Shown here piece after piece: positions 22,380-30,244 of a stretch of 37,014 nt of DNA. This DNA comes from an uncultured Oscillibacter sp. Its GTDB lineage: Bacteria > Bacillota > Clostridia > Oscillospirales > Oscillospiraceae. The number at the start of each line of letters is the position of its first letter. Position 1 is the stretch's first letter. The stretch spans positions 1 through 37,014 of the forward strand of contig NZ_CANTJS010000029.1 in NCBI RefSeq assembly GCF_947654275.1, written 5' to 3'. Below the pieces are notes generated by a model that saw nothing but the letters and a program-made list of their open reading frames with translations, searched no databases and was not told the origin of the DNA. The position numbers and the translations under genes are program-made.

Positions 22380-23063
22380 TCAGACCCACTCCCTCAGCAG
22401 TCCCACCGTGACTTCCGCCACGATTTCACAGGCCCGCTCGCAGTTTCGCTCAAAGGCCTCCGCCCCGCTCTCCTCATCGGTATCCGTAACCGTTCTTACC
22501 GCCAGAAAAGGGACCTGATTCACATAACACACATGGGCGGCGCCTGCCGTCTCCATATCCGCCGCCAGAGGAGCATACTTCCGGCGAAGGCGTTCCCGGC
22601 CTTCGTTTTCTATGAAGGCCTCGCCTGTGGCAATCGTCCCGAAGACGACCGGATGCCGGGCGGTCTCGGCGTATTTTCTGGCGGCGGAGAGCAGGTCTTC
22701 ATCAGATGAAAAATAAACCGACGGCATCCAGGGGTGAAATTCCGTCAGGATGTCCTTTGCCACGTCGTGATAAACCGCACGCTCTGCCACGACTGTGTCA
22801 AACACCTGAATTTGGGGGTCAATTCCCCCAGCCGCTCCGGCGTTGATGACGGCATCTGCGCCGTAGACCTCAATCAGCAGCTCCGCCGCCACGGCTGCGT
22901 TGACCTTACACACACCGCTGTACACCGCCACGGCGGGAATTCCCTGAATTGTTCCCTCGTAAAATTTCAGCATGGCTTTCTCCGTAACCCGGCTGACCTC
23001 CATGACCTTTAAAAACGGGGCCAGCTCTGTGTCACTGGCACACAAAATCCCTGCTTTTTTCAC
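22380..23063 (-). CDS. mtnN: 5'-Methylthioadenosine/S-adenosylhomocysteine nucleosidase
   Basis: 227 aa. It cleaves MTA and SAH to adenine plus the thioribose compounds, relieving product inhibition of SAM-dependent methyltransferases. Motifs: N-terminal GILCASDTELAPF, SGVCKVNAA, VINAGAAGGID, ATGEAFI, and the active-site region AADMETAGAAHVCYVNQVPFLAVRTVTD. The start is GTG (23061-23063), 9 nt after GGGGAGG; the nearby ATG is in another frame. It lies 24 bp after the RlmI-like methyltransferase gene on the same strand, so the SAH producer and remover are probably co-expressed. Confidence 0.9.
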   Translation of the reverse strand: MKKAGILCASDTELAPFLKVMEVSRVTEKAMLKFYEGTIQGIPAVAVYSGVCKVNAAVAAELLIEVYGADAVINAGAAGGIDPQIQVFDTVVAERAVYHDVAKDILTEFHPWMPSVYFSSDEDLLSAARKYAETARHPVVFGTIATGEAFIENEGRERLRRKYAPLAADMETAGAAHVCYVNQVPFLAVRTVTDTDEESGAEAFERNCERACEIVAEVTVGLLREWV

Positions 23064-23087
23064 AGTGCATATCCTCCCCGTAGCCTG

Positions 23088-24317
23088 CTAAACCACCTGG
23101 AACAGATAGAATTTCAAATAATTGGTTTCCTCCACGCCCCAGAGGATGGGGTGGTCGCAGCTCTGCTGGCGGGCCTCGATCTGCCGCAGGCGGACTCCGG
23201 CATCCTTCGCCGCGCTGCGGAGCATGGCCAGGAATTTCTCCTCCTCCGCAAAGTGAGAACAGGAGCAGGTGGCCAGATACCCGCCCCGGGGCAGCAGGCG
23301 CATGGCCCTGTAGTTGATTTCCTTATAGCCCGCCATAGCGCTGGCGGCGGTCCTCCGGGACTTGGTGAAGGCCGGCGGGTCCAGGATGATGAAATCATAC
23401 CGGGGCGGCTCTTTTTCCAAAGAGGGCAGCAGCTGGAAGACGTCCGCCGTCAGAAAGTCCATCCGCTCCGCCAGACCGTTCCGCTCCGCGTTGGTCCGGG
23501 CCATCTCCACGGCGGAGGCGGACACGTCCACGGCGGTGACGTGGGCCGCGCCTCCCAGGGCGGCGTTCAGAGCAAAGGACCCGGTGTGGGTAAAGCAGTC
23601 CAGCACCGTCTTCCCCGCCGCCAGCCGGGCCACACAGCGGCGGTTGTATTTCTGGTCCAGGAAAAAGCCGGTTTTCTGGCCGTTTTCCACGTCCACCAGG
23701 TAGCGCACGCCGTTTTCCGTGATCTCCGTCACCGGGGACTCCGGGGCCGCCTCCCCCGACAGGGGAAACCACCCCTTGTATTTGGGCAGGCCCTCCTTGT
23801 CCCGCAGGGCAGCCTCGTTCCGCTCATAAACCCCGCGGATGGTCTGGCCGTCCTTCCGGAGCATGTCCACCAGCAGGGGCAGCAGGGTCCCCTTGACCCG
23901 CTCCATGCCCGCCGACAGCACCTGAACGCTGAGCAGGTCGTGAAACCGGTCCACGGTCAGGCCGGGAAACATGTCCGCCTCACCGAAGATAATCCGGCAG
24001 GCGTCCAGGTCCTGGGGGTCCATGACGGTCTTCCGGTACTCCCAGGCCCAGCGCAGCTTTCGTTCCCAGAAGGCGGCGTCAAAACGGTCGTTGGCGTTCC
24101 GGGAAATCAGCCGGACCCGGATTTTTGACGCCTCCGACAAAAAGCCGGTGCCAAGATAGGCGCCTTTTTTGCTGCGCACATCCACCAGACCGCCGTTTTC
24201 CGGCGCTCCGTCCATGGATAAAATCTCCGCGTCATAGACCCAGGGGTGGCCCCGGAGAATGGCGGCCTCCGCCTTGGGCGTGACTGCGGCGCAGGGATAG
24301 CTTCGTTCAACTTTCAT
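23088..24317 (-). CDS. rlmI: RlmI-like 23S rRNA cytosine methyltransferase
   Basis: 409 aa. An N-terminal PUA domain (about 1-80) begins AAILRGHPWVYDAEI. The middle EEHRE-like domain is followed by a class I SAM methyltransferase: DVENGQKTGFFLDQKYNR, SAM-binding VLDCFTHTGSFALNAA, FIILDPPAFTKSR and the catalytic-loop CSCSHF with two cysteines. The family includes RlmI (m5C1962 of 23S rRNA) and RlmL/K-like enzymes. RlmI is the closest match in layout, but the exact nucleotide is inferred. It is followed by mtnN in an apparent operon. Confidence 0.87.
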   Translation of the reverse strand: MKVERSYPCAAVTPKAEAAILRGHPWVYDAEILSMDGAPENGGLVDVRSKKGAYLGTGFLSEASKIRVRLISRNANDRFDAAFWERKLRWAWEYRKTVMDPQDLDACRIIFGEADMFPGLTVDRFHDLLSVQVLSAGMERVKGTLLPLLVDMLRKDGQTIRGVYERNEAALRDKEGLPKYKGWFPLSGEAAPESPVTEITENGVRYLVDVENGQKTGFFLDQKYNRRCVARLAAGKTVLDCFTHTGSFALNAALGGAAHVTAVDVSASAVEMARTNAERNGLAERMDFLTADVFQLLPSLEKEPPRYDFIILDPPAFTKSRRTAASAMAGYKEINYRAMRLLPRGGYLATCSCSHFAEEEKFLAMLRSAAKDAGVRLRQIEARQQSCDHPILWGVEETNYLKFYLFQVV

Positions 24318-24334
24318 GATACCAGTCCCTTTTC

Positions 24335-24416
24335 AATTAGGAATGAGGAGTTAGGAATTAGGAATTGGCCAGGATACTAAAAAATTCCTAATTCCTAATT
24401 TCTAATTCCTAATTGA
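24335..24416. repeat. Inverted repeat built from AGGAATT heptamers
   Basis: The left arm (24335-24367) and right arm (24384-24416) are complementary over 33 positions with about four mismatches; the spacer is 16 bp. Each arm is a run of TTAGGAATTAGGAATT-like units. A single arm of the same family occurs at 32606-32636. It lies between the divergent rlmI-like and amidase genes and probably forms a long AT-rich hairpin. Confidence 0.8.
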
Positions 24417-24449
24417 TTATAGTAACACATCCGGCGGGAAATTTCCATA

Positions 24450-24455
24450 TATAAT
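24450..24455 (+). promoter_or_regulatory. -10 element of the amidase gene
   Basis: Perfect TATAAT at 24450-24455, 19 bp before the ATG and adjoining the AGGAGG site. I see no good -35 at the usual distance. Another sigma factor, or an activator, may be used. Confidence 0.4.
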
Positions 24456-24473
24456 AAAGAAGGAGGAATTGCC

Positions 24474-25214
24474 ATGCCTATCATTTATTTGAGTCCGTCG
24501 ACACAGGAATGGAACAGCTACGTCACCGGCAGCGGCTCGGAGGAATACAACATGAACCTGCTGGCGGACGCCCTGGTTCCTTATCTGCTCTCCAACGGCA
24601 TCCGCTACAAGCGCAACCGTCCGGATATGACCGCCGGCTCTTCCATCCGGGAGGCCAACCGGGGCTACTATGACCTCTATCTCGCCCTCCACTCCAACGG
24701 CGCTCCGGAAGGGCGCTACGGCGAGGAACGGGGCATCATCGCCTTTTACTACCCCGGCAGCTCCCAGGGGCAGCGGGCGGCGGAGCTCATCGCCCAGGAG
24801 CTGCGGAAAATCTACCCCCTCCCCGGCAAGGTTACCACCCGCTCCACTACGTCCCTGGGAGAGGTGGCCCAGTCCAAGGCCCCGGCGGTGCTGGTGGAAA
24901 TCGGCTATCACGACAACTATGCCGACGCCCTCTGGATTGAGGGCCACATGGACGACATCGCCCAGCAGCTGGCCCGGGCCCTGACGGAATTCTTCGGCCT
25001 GCCCTTCATCTACCCCATGGACCCGGCAAAGGGCACCGTGACCCTCAGCTGGGGGACGCTGAATCTCCGGAGCTACCCCGCCCCCACGGGAACCGTCATT
25101 GCCAACATGCCCAACGGGTCCGCCGTCACCATCTACGGCGAGTGGCAGGGCTGGTACGTGGTCCACTACGGGGACCAGGTGGGCTACGCCGCCGCGGCCT
25201 ATATCGACCGCTGA
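24474..25214 (+). CDS. Amidase_3-type N-acetylmuramoyl-L-alanine amidase with SH3 domain
   Basis: 246 aa. Residues 1-175 match the Amidase_3 fold: EEYNMNLLADAL with the zinc Glu, YLALHSNGAPEG with a zinc His, and VLVEIGYHDN with the catalytic Glu. Residues about 185-245 are a bacterial SH3 domain (TLNLRSYPAPTGTVIANMPNGSAVTIYGEWQGWYVV). The first zinc ligand of the family, His in DPGHGG, is absent; the strand reads IYLSPSTQEWN. There is no signal peptide, so it may be cytosolic, released by lysis, or exported in another way. The ATG follows AGGAGG by 8 nt. The odd N-terminus may mark a distinct clostridial subfamily. Confidence 0.82.
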   Translation: MPIIYLSPSTQEWNSYVTGSGSEEYNMNLLADALVPYLLSNGIRYKRNRPDMTAGSSIREANRGYYDLYLALHSNGAPEGRYGEERGIIAFYYPGSSQGQRAAELIAQELRKIYPLPGKVTTRSTTSLGEVAQSKAPAVLVEIGYHDNYADALWIEGHMDDIAQQLARALTEFFGLPFIYPMDPAKGTVTLSWGTLNLRSYPAPTGTVIANMPNGSAVTIYGEWQGWYVVHYGDQVGYAAAAYIDR

Positions 25215-25279
25215 GTCCCCCGCCCCCGGCGCGCCCGCAAATATTTCATCGGAATTCTTTAGTAAAGAGATGTTTTTCC

Positions 25280-25308
25280 TTGACAGCAGTCCCGTAAGCG
25301 TTTAAACT
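25280..25308 (+). promoter_or_regulatory. Promoter of rny
   Basis: TTGACA (25280-25285, perfect), 17-bp spacer, TAAACT (25303-25308). It leaves a leader of about 115 nt before the GTG start at 25432. Confidence 0.65.
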
Positions 25309-25431
25309 AGAAGAGGATTGCCGTCGGGGGGCGAAGGGGGCCCTCCGGTTGTTTTCTATGTTTATCCCAGCGCGCAGAAAAAGACATGGCGCGCAAACAT
25401 ACCATACGAAGGAAATGGAGGAATCACAGCC

Positions 25432-26979
25432 GTGATACAGATCATCATCACCGCACTGGTCGGTGTGGTGGTCGGCGGCGCGATCTGTTTCCCTCTCGGT
25501 ATCCGCTATCGGAAAAACGTCTCTGAAAAGGAAATCTCCAGCGCGGAAGAAGAAGGCAAGCGTATTGTCAACGAGGCTATCAAAAGCGCGGAGTCCAAAA
25601 AGCGCGAGGCCCTTTTGGAAGCCAAGGAGGAGATTCTGAAAAACCGCAGCGAGTACGAGAAGGAAGTCAAGGAGCGCCGGGCCGACCTGCAGCGGCAGGA
25701 AAACCGTCTGCAGCAGAAAGAGGAAAACCTGGACCGGAAGATTGAGAGCGTGGAGAAAAAAGAGGACGCCCTGACCCAGAAGCACGCCGCCATCGACCGG
25801 GAAACCGAGGAGATCAAAGCCATCAAGCACAGCCAGACCGAAATGCTGGAGCGGATCTCCGGCTTCACCACCGAGGAGGCCAAACAGTATCTGATTGACC
25901 AGGTGGAGTCCGAGGTCATCCACGAGACCGCCTTGAAAATCAAAGAGGTCGAGTCCCGCATGAAGGAAGAATGCGAGGCCCGGGCCCGTGAGGTGGTGGC
26001 CCAGGCTATTCAGCGCTGCGCCGCCGACCAGGTGGCCGACATGACCGTCAGTGTGGTACCCCTGCCCAATGACGAGATGAAGGGCCGTATTATCGGCCGG
26101 GAAGGCCGCAACATCCGCACCATCGAAACTCTCACCGGCGTGGATCTGATTATTGACGACACGCCGGAGGCCATTACCGTCAGCTGCTTTGAGCCTGTCC
26201 GCCGGGAAATCGCCCGGCTGGCCCTGGAAAAGCTCATTGCCGACGGCCGCATTCACCCCACCCACATCGAGGAAATGGTGGAGAAGGCCCGCCGGGAGGT
26301 GGACGCCACCATCAAATCCGAGGGTGAGCGGGTGGTCTTCGAGTGCGGCGTGCGGAACCTGCACCCGGAGCTTGTGAAGATGCTGGGCCGCCTCCACTAC
26401 CGCACCAGCTACGGACAGAACGTTCTCCAGCACTCCGTGGAGGTCAGCCATATCGCCGGCATGATGGCCGCGGAGCTGGGTGTGGACGTCCAGGCCGCCA
26501 AGCGGGCGGGCCTGCTCCACGACCTGGGTAAGTCCGTGGACCACGAGATGGAGGGCACCCATGTGGCCCTGGGCGTGGAATTCGCCCGGAAGTACAAGGA
26601 ACGGGACGATATCATTCACGCCATTGAGGCCCATCACAACGACGTGGAGCCCCGGACCATCGTGGCCTGTCTGGTTCAGGCTGCCGACGCCATCTCTGCC
26701 GCCCGGCCCGGCGCCCGGCGGGAGAATCTGGAAAACTACATCAAGCGCCTGGAACAGCTGGAGACCATCACCGGAACCTACCCCGGCGTCGACAAGGCAT
26801 ATGCCATTCAGGCGGGCCGGGAGGTCCGGGTCATGGTGAAGCCCGAGCAGGTTTCCGAGGACCAGATGGTCATTCTGGCCAGGGACCTGGCCAAGAAGAT
26901 CGAGGAAGAGATGGAATACCCCGGCCAGATCAAAGTCCACGTCCTGCGGGAGACCAAGGTGGTCGAGTACGCAAAATAG
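25432..26979 (+). CDS. rny: Ribonuclease Y
   Basis: 515 aa, normal length. It is the main membrane-bound endoribonuclease that initiates mRNA decay in Firmicutes. There is one N-terminal membrane helix ([20 protein letters not shown]), a coiled coil of about 150 residues rich in E, K and R, a KH domain from about residue 216 ([12 protein letters not shown]), and an HD domain ([10 protein letters not shown] near 333, [12 protein letters not shown] near 362). The start is GTG at 25432, after GGAGG by 10 nt. Upstream codons in the same frame lack both a ribosome site and family similarity. Confidence 0.95.
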   Translation: MIQIIITALVGVVVGGAICFPLGIRYRKNVSEKEISSAEEEGKRIVNEAIKSAESKKREALLEAKEEILKNRSEYEKEVKERRADLQRQENRLQQKEENLDRKIESVEKKEDALTQKHAAIDRETEEIKAIKHSQTEMLERISGFTTEEAKQYLIDQVESEVIHETALKIKEVESRMKEECEARAREVVAQAIQRCAADQVADMTVSVVPLPNDEMKGRIIGREGRNIRTIETLTGVDLIIDDTPEAITVSCFEPVRREIARLALEKLIADGRIHPTHIEEMVEKARREVDATIKSEGERVVFECGVRNLHPELVKMLGRLHYRTSYGQNVLQHSVEVSHIAGMMAAELGVDVQAAKRAGLLHDLGKSVDHEMEGTHVALGVEFARKYKERDDIIHAIEAHHNDVEPRTIVACLVQAADAISAARPGARRENLENYIKRLEQLETITGTYPGVDKAYAIQAGREVRVMVKPEQVSEDQMVILARDLAKKIEEEMEYPGQIKVHVLRETKVVEYAK

Positions 26980-26992
26980 CACCGATCAATCA

Positions 26993-27024
26993 CAAATCCC
27001 CTCCGGCTCTCCGGAGGGGATTTG
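26993..27024 (+). terminator. Terminator of rny
   Basis: Perfect 14-bp stem CAAATCCCCTCCGG (26993-27006) with CCGGAGGGGATTTG (27011-27024), loop CTCT. A T-rich stretch (TTCC...TTTCATTTTT) follows. It insulates rny from the structured region downstream. Confidence 0.88.
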
Positions 27025-27080
27025 TTCCAGAATTTCATTTTTGGGGATATGGGACCTTTATATCGGTGCGGCCAAGCAGG

Positions 27081-27409
27081 GACCGCTTTCGCGGGGAACC
27101 AGAGAGGCTTTGCCTCTCTGGACTCTCCACCAGGGGGGACACCCCCCTAGGACCCCCCGATGTCGTCGGCGCAAGCTGCACATCCCTCGCCCTGTCTCGC
27201 GGGGGACAGGTCTCGTCCGTTCCGCTGCACCTCCTCCCCCCACCGAAACCGCTGACACTGGGTTTCGGTGGGGACCCCATGACGGGGGACGAGGGACGCG
27301 CAAGAGTTACCGACAGTCTGATACGCAAGTCTTCAGGCCGCGGCGTAGCTCAACGGGAGCTGGCGGTCACTGAACGAACATATTTCTCTTTCCACTGCCG
27401 TTCGTGCAG
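27081..27409 (+). ncRNA. Structured element, copy A (candidate non-coding RNA)
   Basis: No convincing protein is encoded. Order along the plus strand: hairpin 1, CCAGAGAGGC with GCCTCTCTGG (27099-27108, 27112-27121); an extra G6/C6 hairpin (27132-27148); a conserved block from GTCGTCGGCGCAAG (27162) to about 27237 that includes a CCTGTC/GACAGG stem; hairpin 2, CCCCACCGAAACC with GGTTTCGGTGGGG (27238-27250, 27261-27273); a second conserved block GCGCAAGAG...CGCAAGTCTTCAGGCCGCGGC (27299-27343); and a 10-bp stem with one mismatch, CTGAACGAAC/GTTCGTGCAG (27370-27379, 27400-27409). Copy B repeats this order on the other strand. The transcribed strand is not known; plus is given because the order is defined in that direction. 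Confidence 0.6.
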
Positions 27410-27509
27410 ACCAGATGAAAGCTCTGTACCTCTACCAGTTTCTAACGAAAGCGGCGGTAAACAAGAAAGCCAACGGAAGCGCCAATTGAGCGGCAGCGGG
27501 GAAACACGA

Positions 27510-27833
27510 ACCGTCCTTTCATTGCCCTCCCAACCCCCGCTTGCACTGTGCCGTGGGCTGGAGTCTTGCGAATCGGGGCTCTGCAGCTCTTGCGCGTACG
27601 TCTTTCTCTCTTTTGGACCGTCCACGGCCCGTTTTCTCTCTTTCTGCGCTCAGAAAGAGAATGGGGCCCCCACGGTCACCCAACGAAGCGGTGACCGTGG
27701 GGAGAGGAGACGCAACGGAACGGACGAGACCTGTCCCCCCGCGAGACAGGGCGAGGGATGTGCAGCTTGCGTCGACGACTATGGGGGGTGGAATGAACCA
27801 GCCATCTTAATGGCTGATGACCACCCCGCGCGT
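27510..27833 (-). ncRNA. Structured element, copy B, inverted relative to copy A
   Basis: Read on the minus strand from 27833. Hairpin 1 is CAGCCAT with ATGGCTG (27810-27816, 27799-27805). The conserved block GTCGTCGACGCAAG starts at 27779 and differs from copy A at about five of 80 positions plus one extra G. Hairpin 2 is CCCCACGGTCACC with GGTGACCGTGGGG (27690-27702, 27668-27680), again 13 bp, differing from copy A on both sides of the stem. An insertion of about 50 bp follows, then GCGCAAGAG...CGCAAGACTCCAGCCCACGGC (27596 down to 27548) and a homologous tail. The paired changes argue for selection on structure. A mobile-element origin is the main alternative. Confidence 0.6.
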
Positions 27834-27892
27834 CAGCGCAAGAAAAAACTCCGCGGCCAGAAGGGCCGGACCTTCAGAAAGGAGTCATTACC

Positions 27893-28336
27893 ATGAGTAT
27901 CCAGAACATTTCAGAGGCTTTGCCTTATACGCAGGCCCCCCAGGCATCCCCCTGCGCCGGCACCTCCGGCCCCGCCTTCCGGGAGCTGCTGGACCAGCGC
28001 CAGCCCCCGGCTGCCGAAAGTGAGGCGGACAACCCTTCCCCGGACCACAGCGAGTTTGTGAAAGAGGACCTGGTATCCGCCCTCTACCAGGCCCGCCTCA
28101 CCATGCTGGAGCGGATGAAGCTGGGCAAAGAGAAGCAGGACGAGGAAGAGGCCTGGGATCACCTGATGGAGCAGGTGGACGCCTGGATTGAATCGCTGCG
28201 GGGAGAGGGCGGCGTCGAACGGGCCGCCCGGGCCTACGCCGCCGTCAAAACCGACGAAGCGGACCGGGTACGGCCCCGGAGACAGCCCGCCGACGCCATT
28301 CTGGACATGCTGGCGGCACAGCTCCAGGGGGAATAA
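27893..28336 (+). CDS. Small unknown protein downstream of the structured elements
   Basis: 147 aa, not recognised. It has a polar, Pro-rich N-terminus (1-55), an acidic helical middle (KEDLVSALYQARLTMLERMKLGKEKQDEEEAWDHLMEQVDAWIESLRG) that may form a short coiled coil, and a basic C-terminal segment ending DAILDMLAAQLQG. There is no signal peptide or membrane helix. AAAGGAG lies 8 nt before the ATG. It is a single gene between copy B and the terminator at 28345, so it could share a transcript with the structured region. Codon use is like the core genes. Confidence 0.75.
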   Translation: MSIQNISEALPYTQAPQASPCAGTSGPAFRELLDQRQPPAAESEADNPSPDHSEFVKEDLVSALYQARLTMLERMKLGKEKQDEEEAWDHLMEQVDAWIESLRGEGGVERAARAYAAVKTDEADRVRPRRQPADAILDMLAAQLQGE

Positions 28337-28344
28337 GAGAGAAG

Positions 28345-28371
28345 GCAGGAGGGGAATCCCCTCCTGCTTTT
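28345..28371 (+). terminator. Terminator of the small unknown gene
   Basis: Perfect 10-bp stem GCAGGAGGGG (28345-28354) with CCCCTCCTGC (28358-28367), loop AAT, then TTTTC. It overlaps the end of the convergent M50 gene by one base. Confidence 0.88.
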
Positions 28372-28982
28372 CAGCTCCCCCCATGCCGCCACAAGACCCC
28401 TGGACCGGGGAGCCAGGGCAGCGCCCCCCAGTAAAGACAGGCCCCCAGCATGGGCAGCAGCCACAGGTTTCCCCCGCCCCGCCACATCAGAAAGGCCAGG
28501 AACGCCGCCAGCGCCGCGGCCGTGGCCGTGCCAAGACAGCGGGCCGCCCACTCCCCTGCCGCCGGTCCCGCCAGCCAGGAGACCAGCAGCTCCAGCGCCC
28601 TCCCTCCATCCAGGGGACGGATAGGCAGGAGGTTAAAGACACACAGCACCAGCTGCGCCCCGGCGGCGGTGCTCCAGCGGCCCCGGTCCAGGACAGTCAG
28701 GGCCATTGCCGCCAGCAGATTGGCGGCAGGCCCCGCCAGCACGGCGGCCAGTTCCCCGGCATAGGAGAGAAGGCCCTCCGTCTCCAGCACCGCCCCCAAT
28801 GTGCTGATTCGAAGGCCGCCGGCGCGGCCCCCCAGACAGCGGAGCACCAGCCAGTGTCCCGCCTCGTGGACGGCGGCGGCGGACAGCACAATGGCCAGCA
28901 GCCGCCAGCCGTTCACCAGGACAAACCACGCGGTCAGGAGAACGAAGCCCCCGGACACCTGGAGCCTAGGCCGCGGCAACAT
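28371..28982 (-). CDS. SpoIVFB-like M50 intramembrane metalloprotease
   Basis: 203 aa with about six hydrophobic segments. The zinc site HEAGH (His39, Glu40, His43) lies in the second segment, and the second metal motif NLLPIRPLDGGRALEL lies in the fourth. This is the site-2-protease family. In Bacillus, SpoIVFB cleaves pro-sigma-K in the mother cell and is held by SpoIVFA. The gene overlaps the upstream M23-domain gene by 17 nt, matching the spoIVFA-spoIVFB arrangement. There is no clear ribosome site before the ATG, so translation is probably coupled; a GTG eight codons later is an alternative start. Confidence 0.88.
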   Translation of the reverse strand: MLPRPRLQVSGGFVLLTAWFVLVNGWRLLAIVLSAAAVHEAGHWLVLRCLGGRAGGLRISTLGAVLETEGLLSYAGELAAVLAGPAANLLAAMALTVLDRGRWSTAAGAQLVLCVFNLLPIRPLDGGRALELLVSWLAGPAAGEWAARCLGTATAAALAAFLAFLMWRGGGNLWLLPMLGACLYWGALPWLPGPGVLWRHGGS

Positions 28983-29922
28983 AGTAAATGGGATTCAGAT
29001 ACACGCCGTCCCGCTGGAGCTCAAAATGAAGATGGGGTCCGGTGGCCATGCCGGTCTCCCCTACCTCGGCAATCTTCTGGCCCCGCGTGACCTCTGTGCC
29101 GGAGGACACCACCACCCGGCTGCAATGGGCGTAAAGGGTGGAATAGCCCCCCTCGTGGGCCACGATGCAGTACCGTCCGTAGCTGCTGCTCTCTCCCACG
29201 GCGGTGACATGTCCGTCGGCAAAGCAGTCCACCTCCGTACCGGTCCCCGCCGCCAGGTCCACCCCGTAGTGAAACCGCTCCTCTCCCTCCACCGGGTGTT
29301 CCCGGTATCCGAAATCGGAGCTCAGCACGCCGCTGACCGGCGTACAGTAATCAAAACCCAGAATGGCCTGTTCCATGCTGACGGTCTCCGGCAGATTCTC
29401 CTCGGAATACAGGATATAGGCCAGGGTAGAGGCCGAGTCCTCCGCCGCTTCAGCCGGCGGCGCCTCCTCCGCACTCCCCTGTTCCTCCTGGGGCCGGTAG
29501 GCCCGCAGACCCTCCAGAGCCGCCCCCTCCCGGAGCTTCAGCGTCCTTTGGCTGGCGGTCTTCGCCGCCTCTGCTGCCTCCTGGGGATGGAACACCGCCT
29601 GATATACCTCTGATGCCGTGCCGCCTCCCTCTCCGGCAAAGGCCCGGCCCACAGCGGAGAACACCGCCTGCACATCCATATTCTGTCCCATAGCCGCCGC
29701 CAGCCAGGAATTGAACTCCTCCATCCGTCCCGGAAGCAGCAGCTTTGCCGCCACCAGCAGCACAAAGGCCGCGCCGCAGGCCACCACCTGGGCCAGCCGC
29801 CGGAGCTCCCTGGGGTTCAGAGGCTCATTTGGGCGGACGCTCCGCTTTCCGGCTCCGCCAACCGGGCGGCGCCGTCCTGCGGACATGGCCTGTATCCTCC
29901 GTCCCGTCTGCCGTGAGGTCAT
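28966..29922 (-). CDS. SpoIVFA-like membrane-anchored M23 peptidase
   Basis: 318 aa from the ATG at 29922, which follows GAGGAGGGG by about 6 nt; the longer open frame has no ribosome site. There is a basic N-terminus, one membrane helix (LAQVVACGAAFVLLVAAKLLL, about 55-75), an Ala/Glu-rich linker, and a C-terminal M23 domain: FDYCTPVSGVLSSDFGYREHP, HYGVDLAA (His218, Asp222), LYAHCS, and GPHLHFE. Every zinc ligand is present, whereas Bacillus SpoIVFA is regarded as an inactive LytM-like protein. Pairing with the M50 gene suggests a SpoIVFA-type role; SpoIIQ-like activity is an alternative. Confidence 0.85.
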   Translation of the reverse strand: MTSRQTGRRIQAMSAGRRRPVGGAGKRSVRPNEPLNPRELRRLAQVVACGAAFVLLVAAKLLLPGRMEEFNSWLAAAMGQNMDVQAVFSAVGRAFAGEGGGTASEVYQAVFHPQEAAEAAKTASQRTLKLREGAALEGLRAYRPQEEQGSAEEAPPAEAAEDSASTLAYILYSEENLPETVSMEQAILGFDYCTPVSGVLSSDFGYREHPVEGEERFHYGVDLAAGTGTEVDCFADGHVTAVGESSSYGRYCIVAHEGGYSTLYAHCSRVVVSSGTEVTRGQKIAEVGETGMATGPHLHFELQRDGVYLNPIYYVAAA

Positions 29923-30155
29923 ATGGTTCCCCTCCTCTGTTCTGTCCTGTATCCGCTGACGCCGCCTGCCCTTCCGCCGGACTCGATGAGACCCGCTTCC
30001 CTGTGACCTTGAAAACAGCCCCCGGTCCGGCAAGAACAGTCTCCGCGCATCCAGCATCACCGGCTGTGAATACAGCTTCTTACCCTTCCAGCCTATGAAA
30101 ACAGGCCCTTTGAAATGCCAGGAAATTTTCCTGCCGGAAATATGTAAAAAAAACC

Positions 30156-30184
30156 TTGCTTTTTGTGGATTTCCCTGTTAGAAT
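30156..30184 (+). promoter_or_regulatory. Promoter of rpsT
   Basis: -35 TTGCTT (30156-30161), 17-bp spacer, -10 TAGAAT (30179-30184). The leader of about 55 nt contains a small GGGGA/TCCCC hairpin (30198-30214). The rest of 29923-30244 holds only the M23 gene's ribosome site and no other gene that I can see. Confidence 0.6.
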
Positions 30185-30244
30185 ATAGGTCTGTACGGGG
30201 GAGTGTGATTCCCCTCAAGAATTAAGCCAAGGGAGGTGTTTGGT

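Noticed and set aside
27343..27410. tRNA-like stretch GTAGCTCAACGGGAGC
   Set aside because: Only the D-arm resembles a tRNA. There is no acceptor stem pairing, no anticodon arm at the right distance and no T-loop consensus.
27066..27896. 276-codon open frame through the structured region
   Set aside because: Both strands are open here, codon usage is unlike real genes of the window, the frame crosses several perfect hairpins, and it has no ribosome site or domain pattern.
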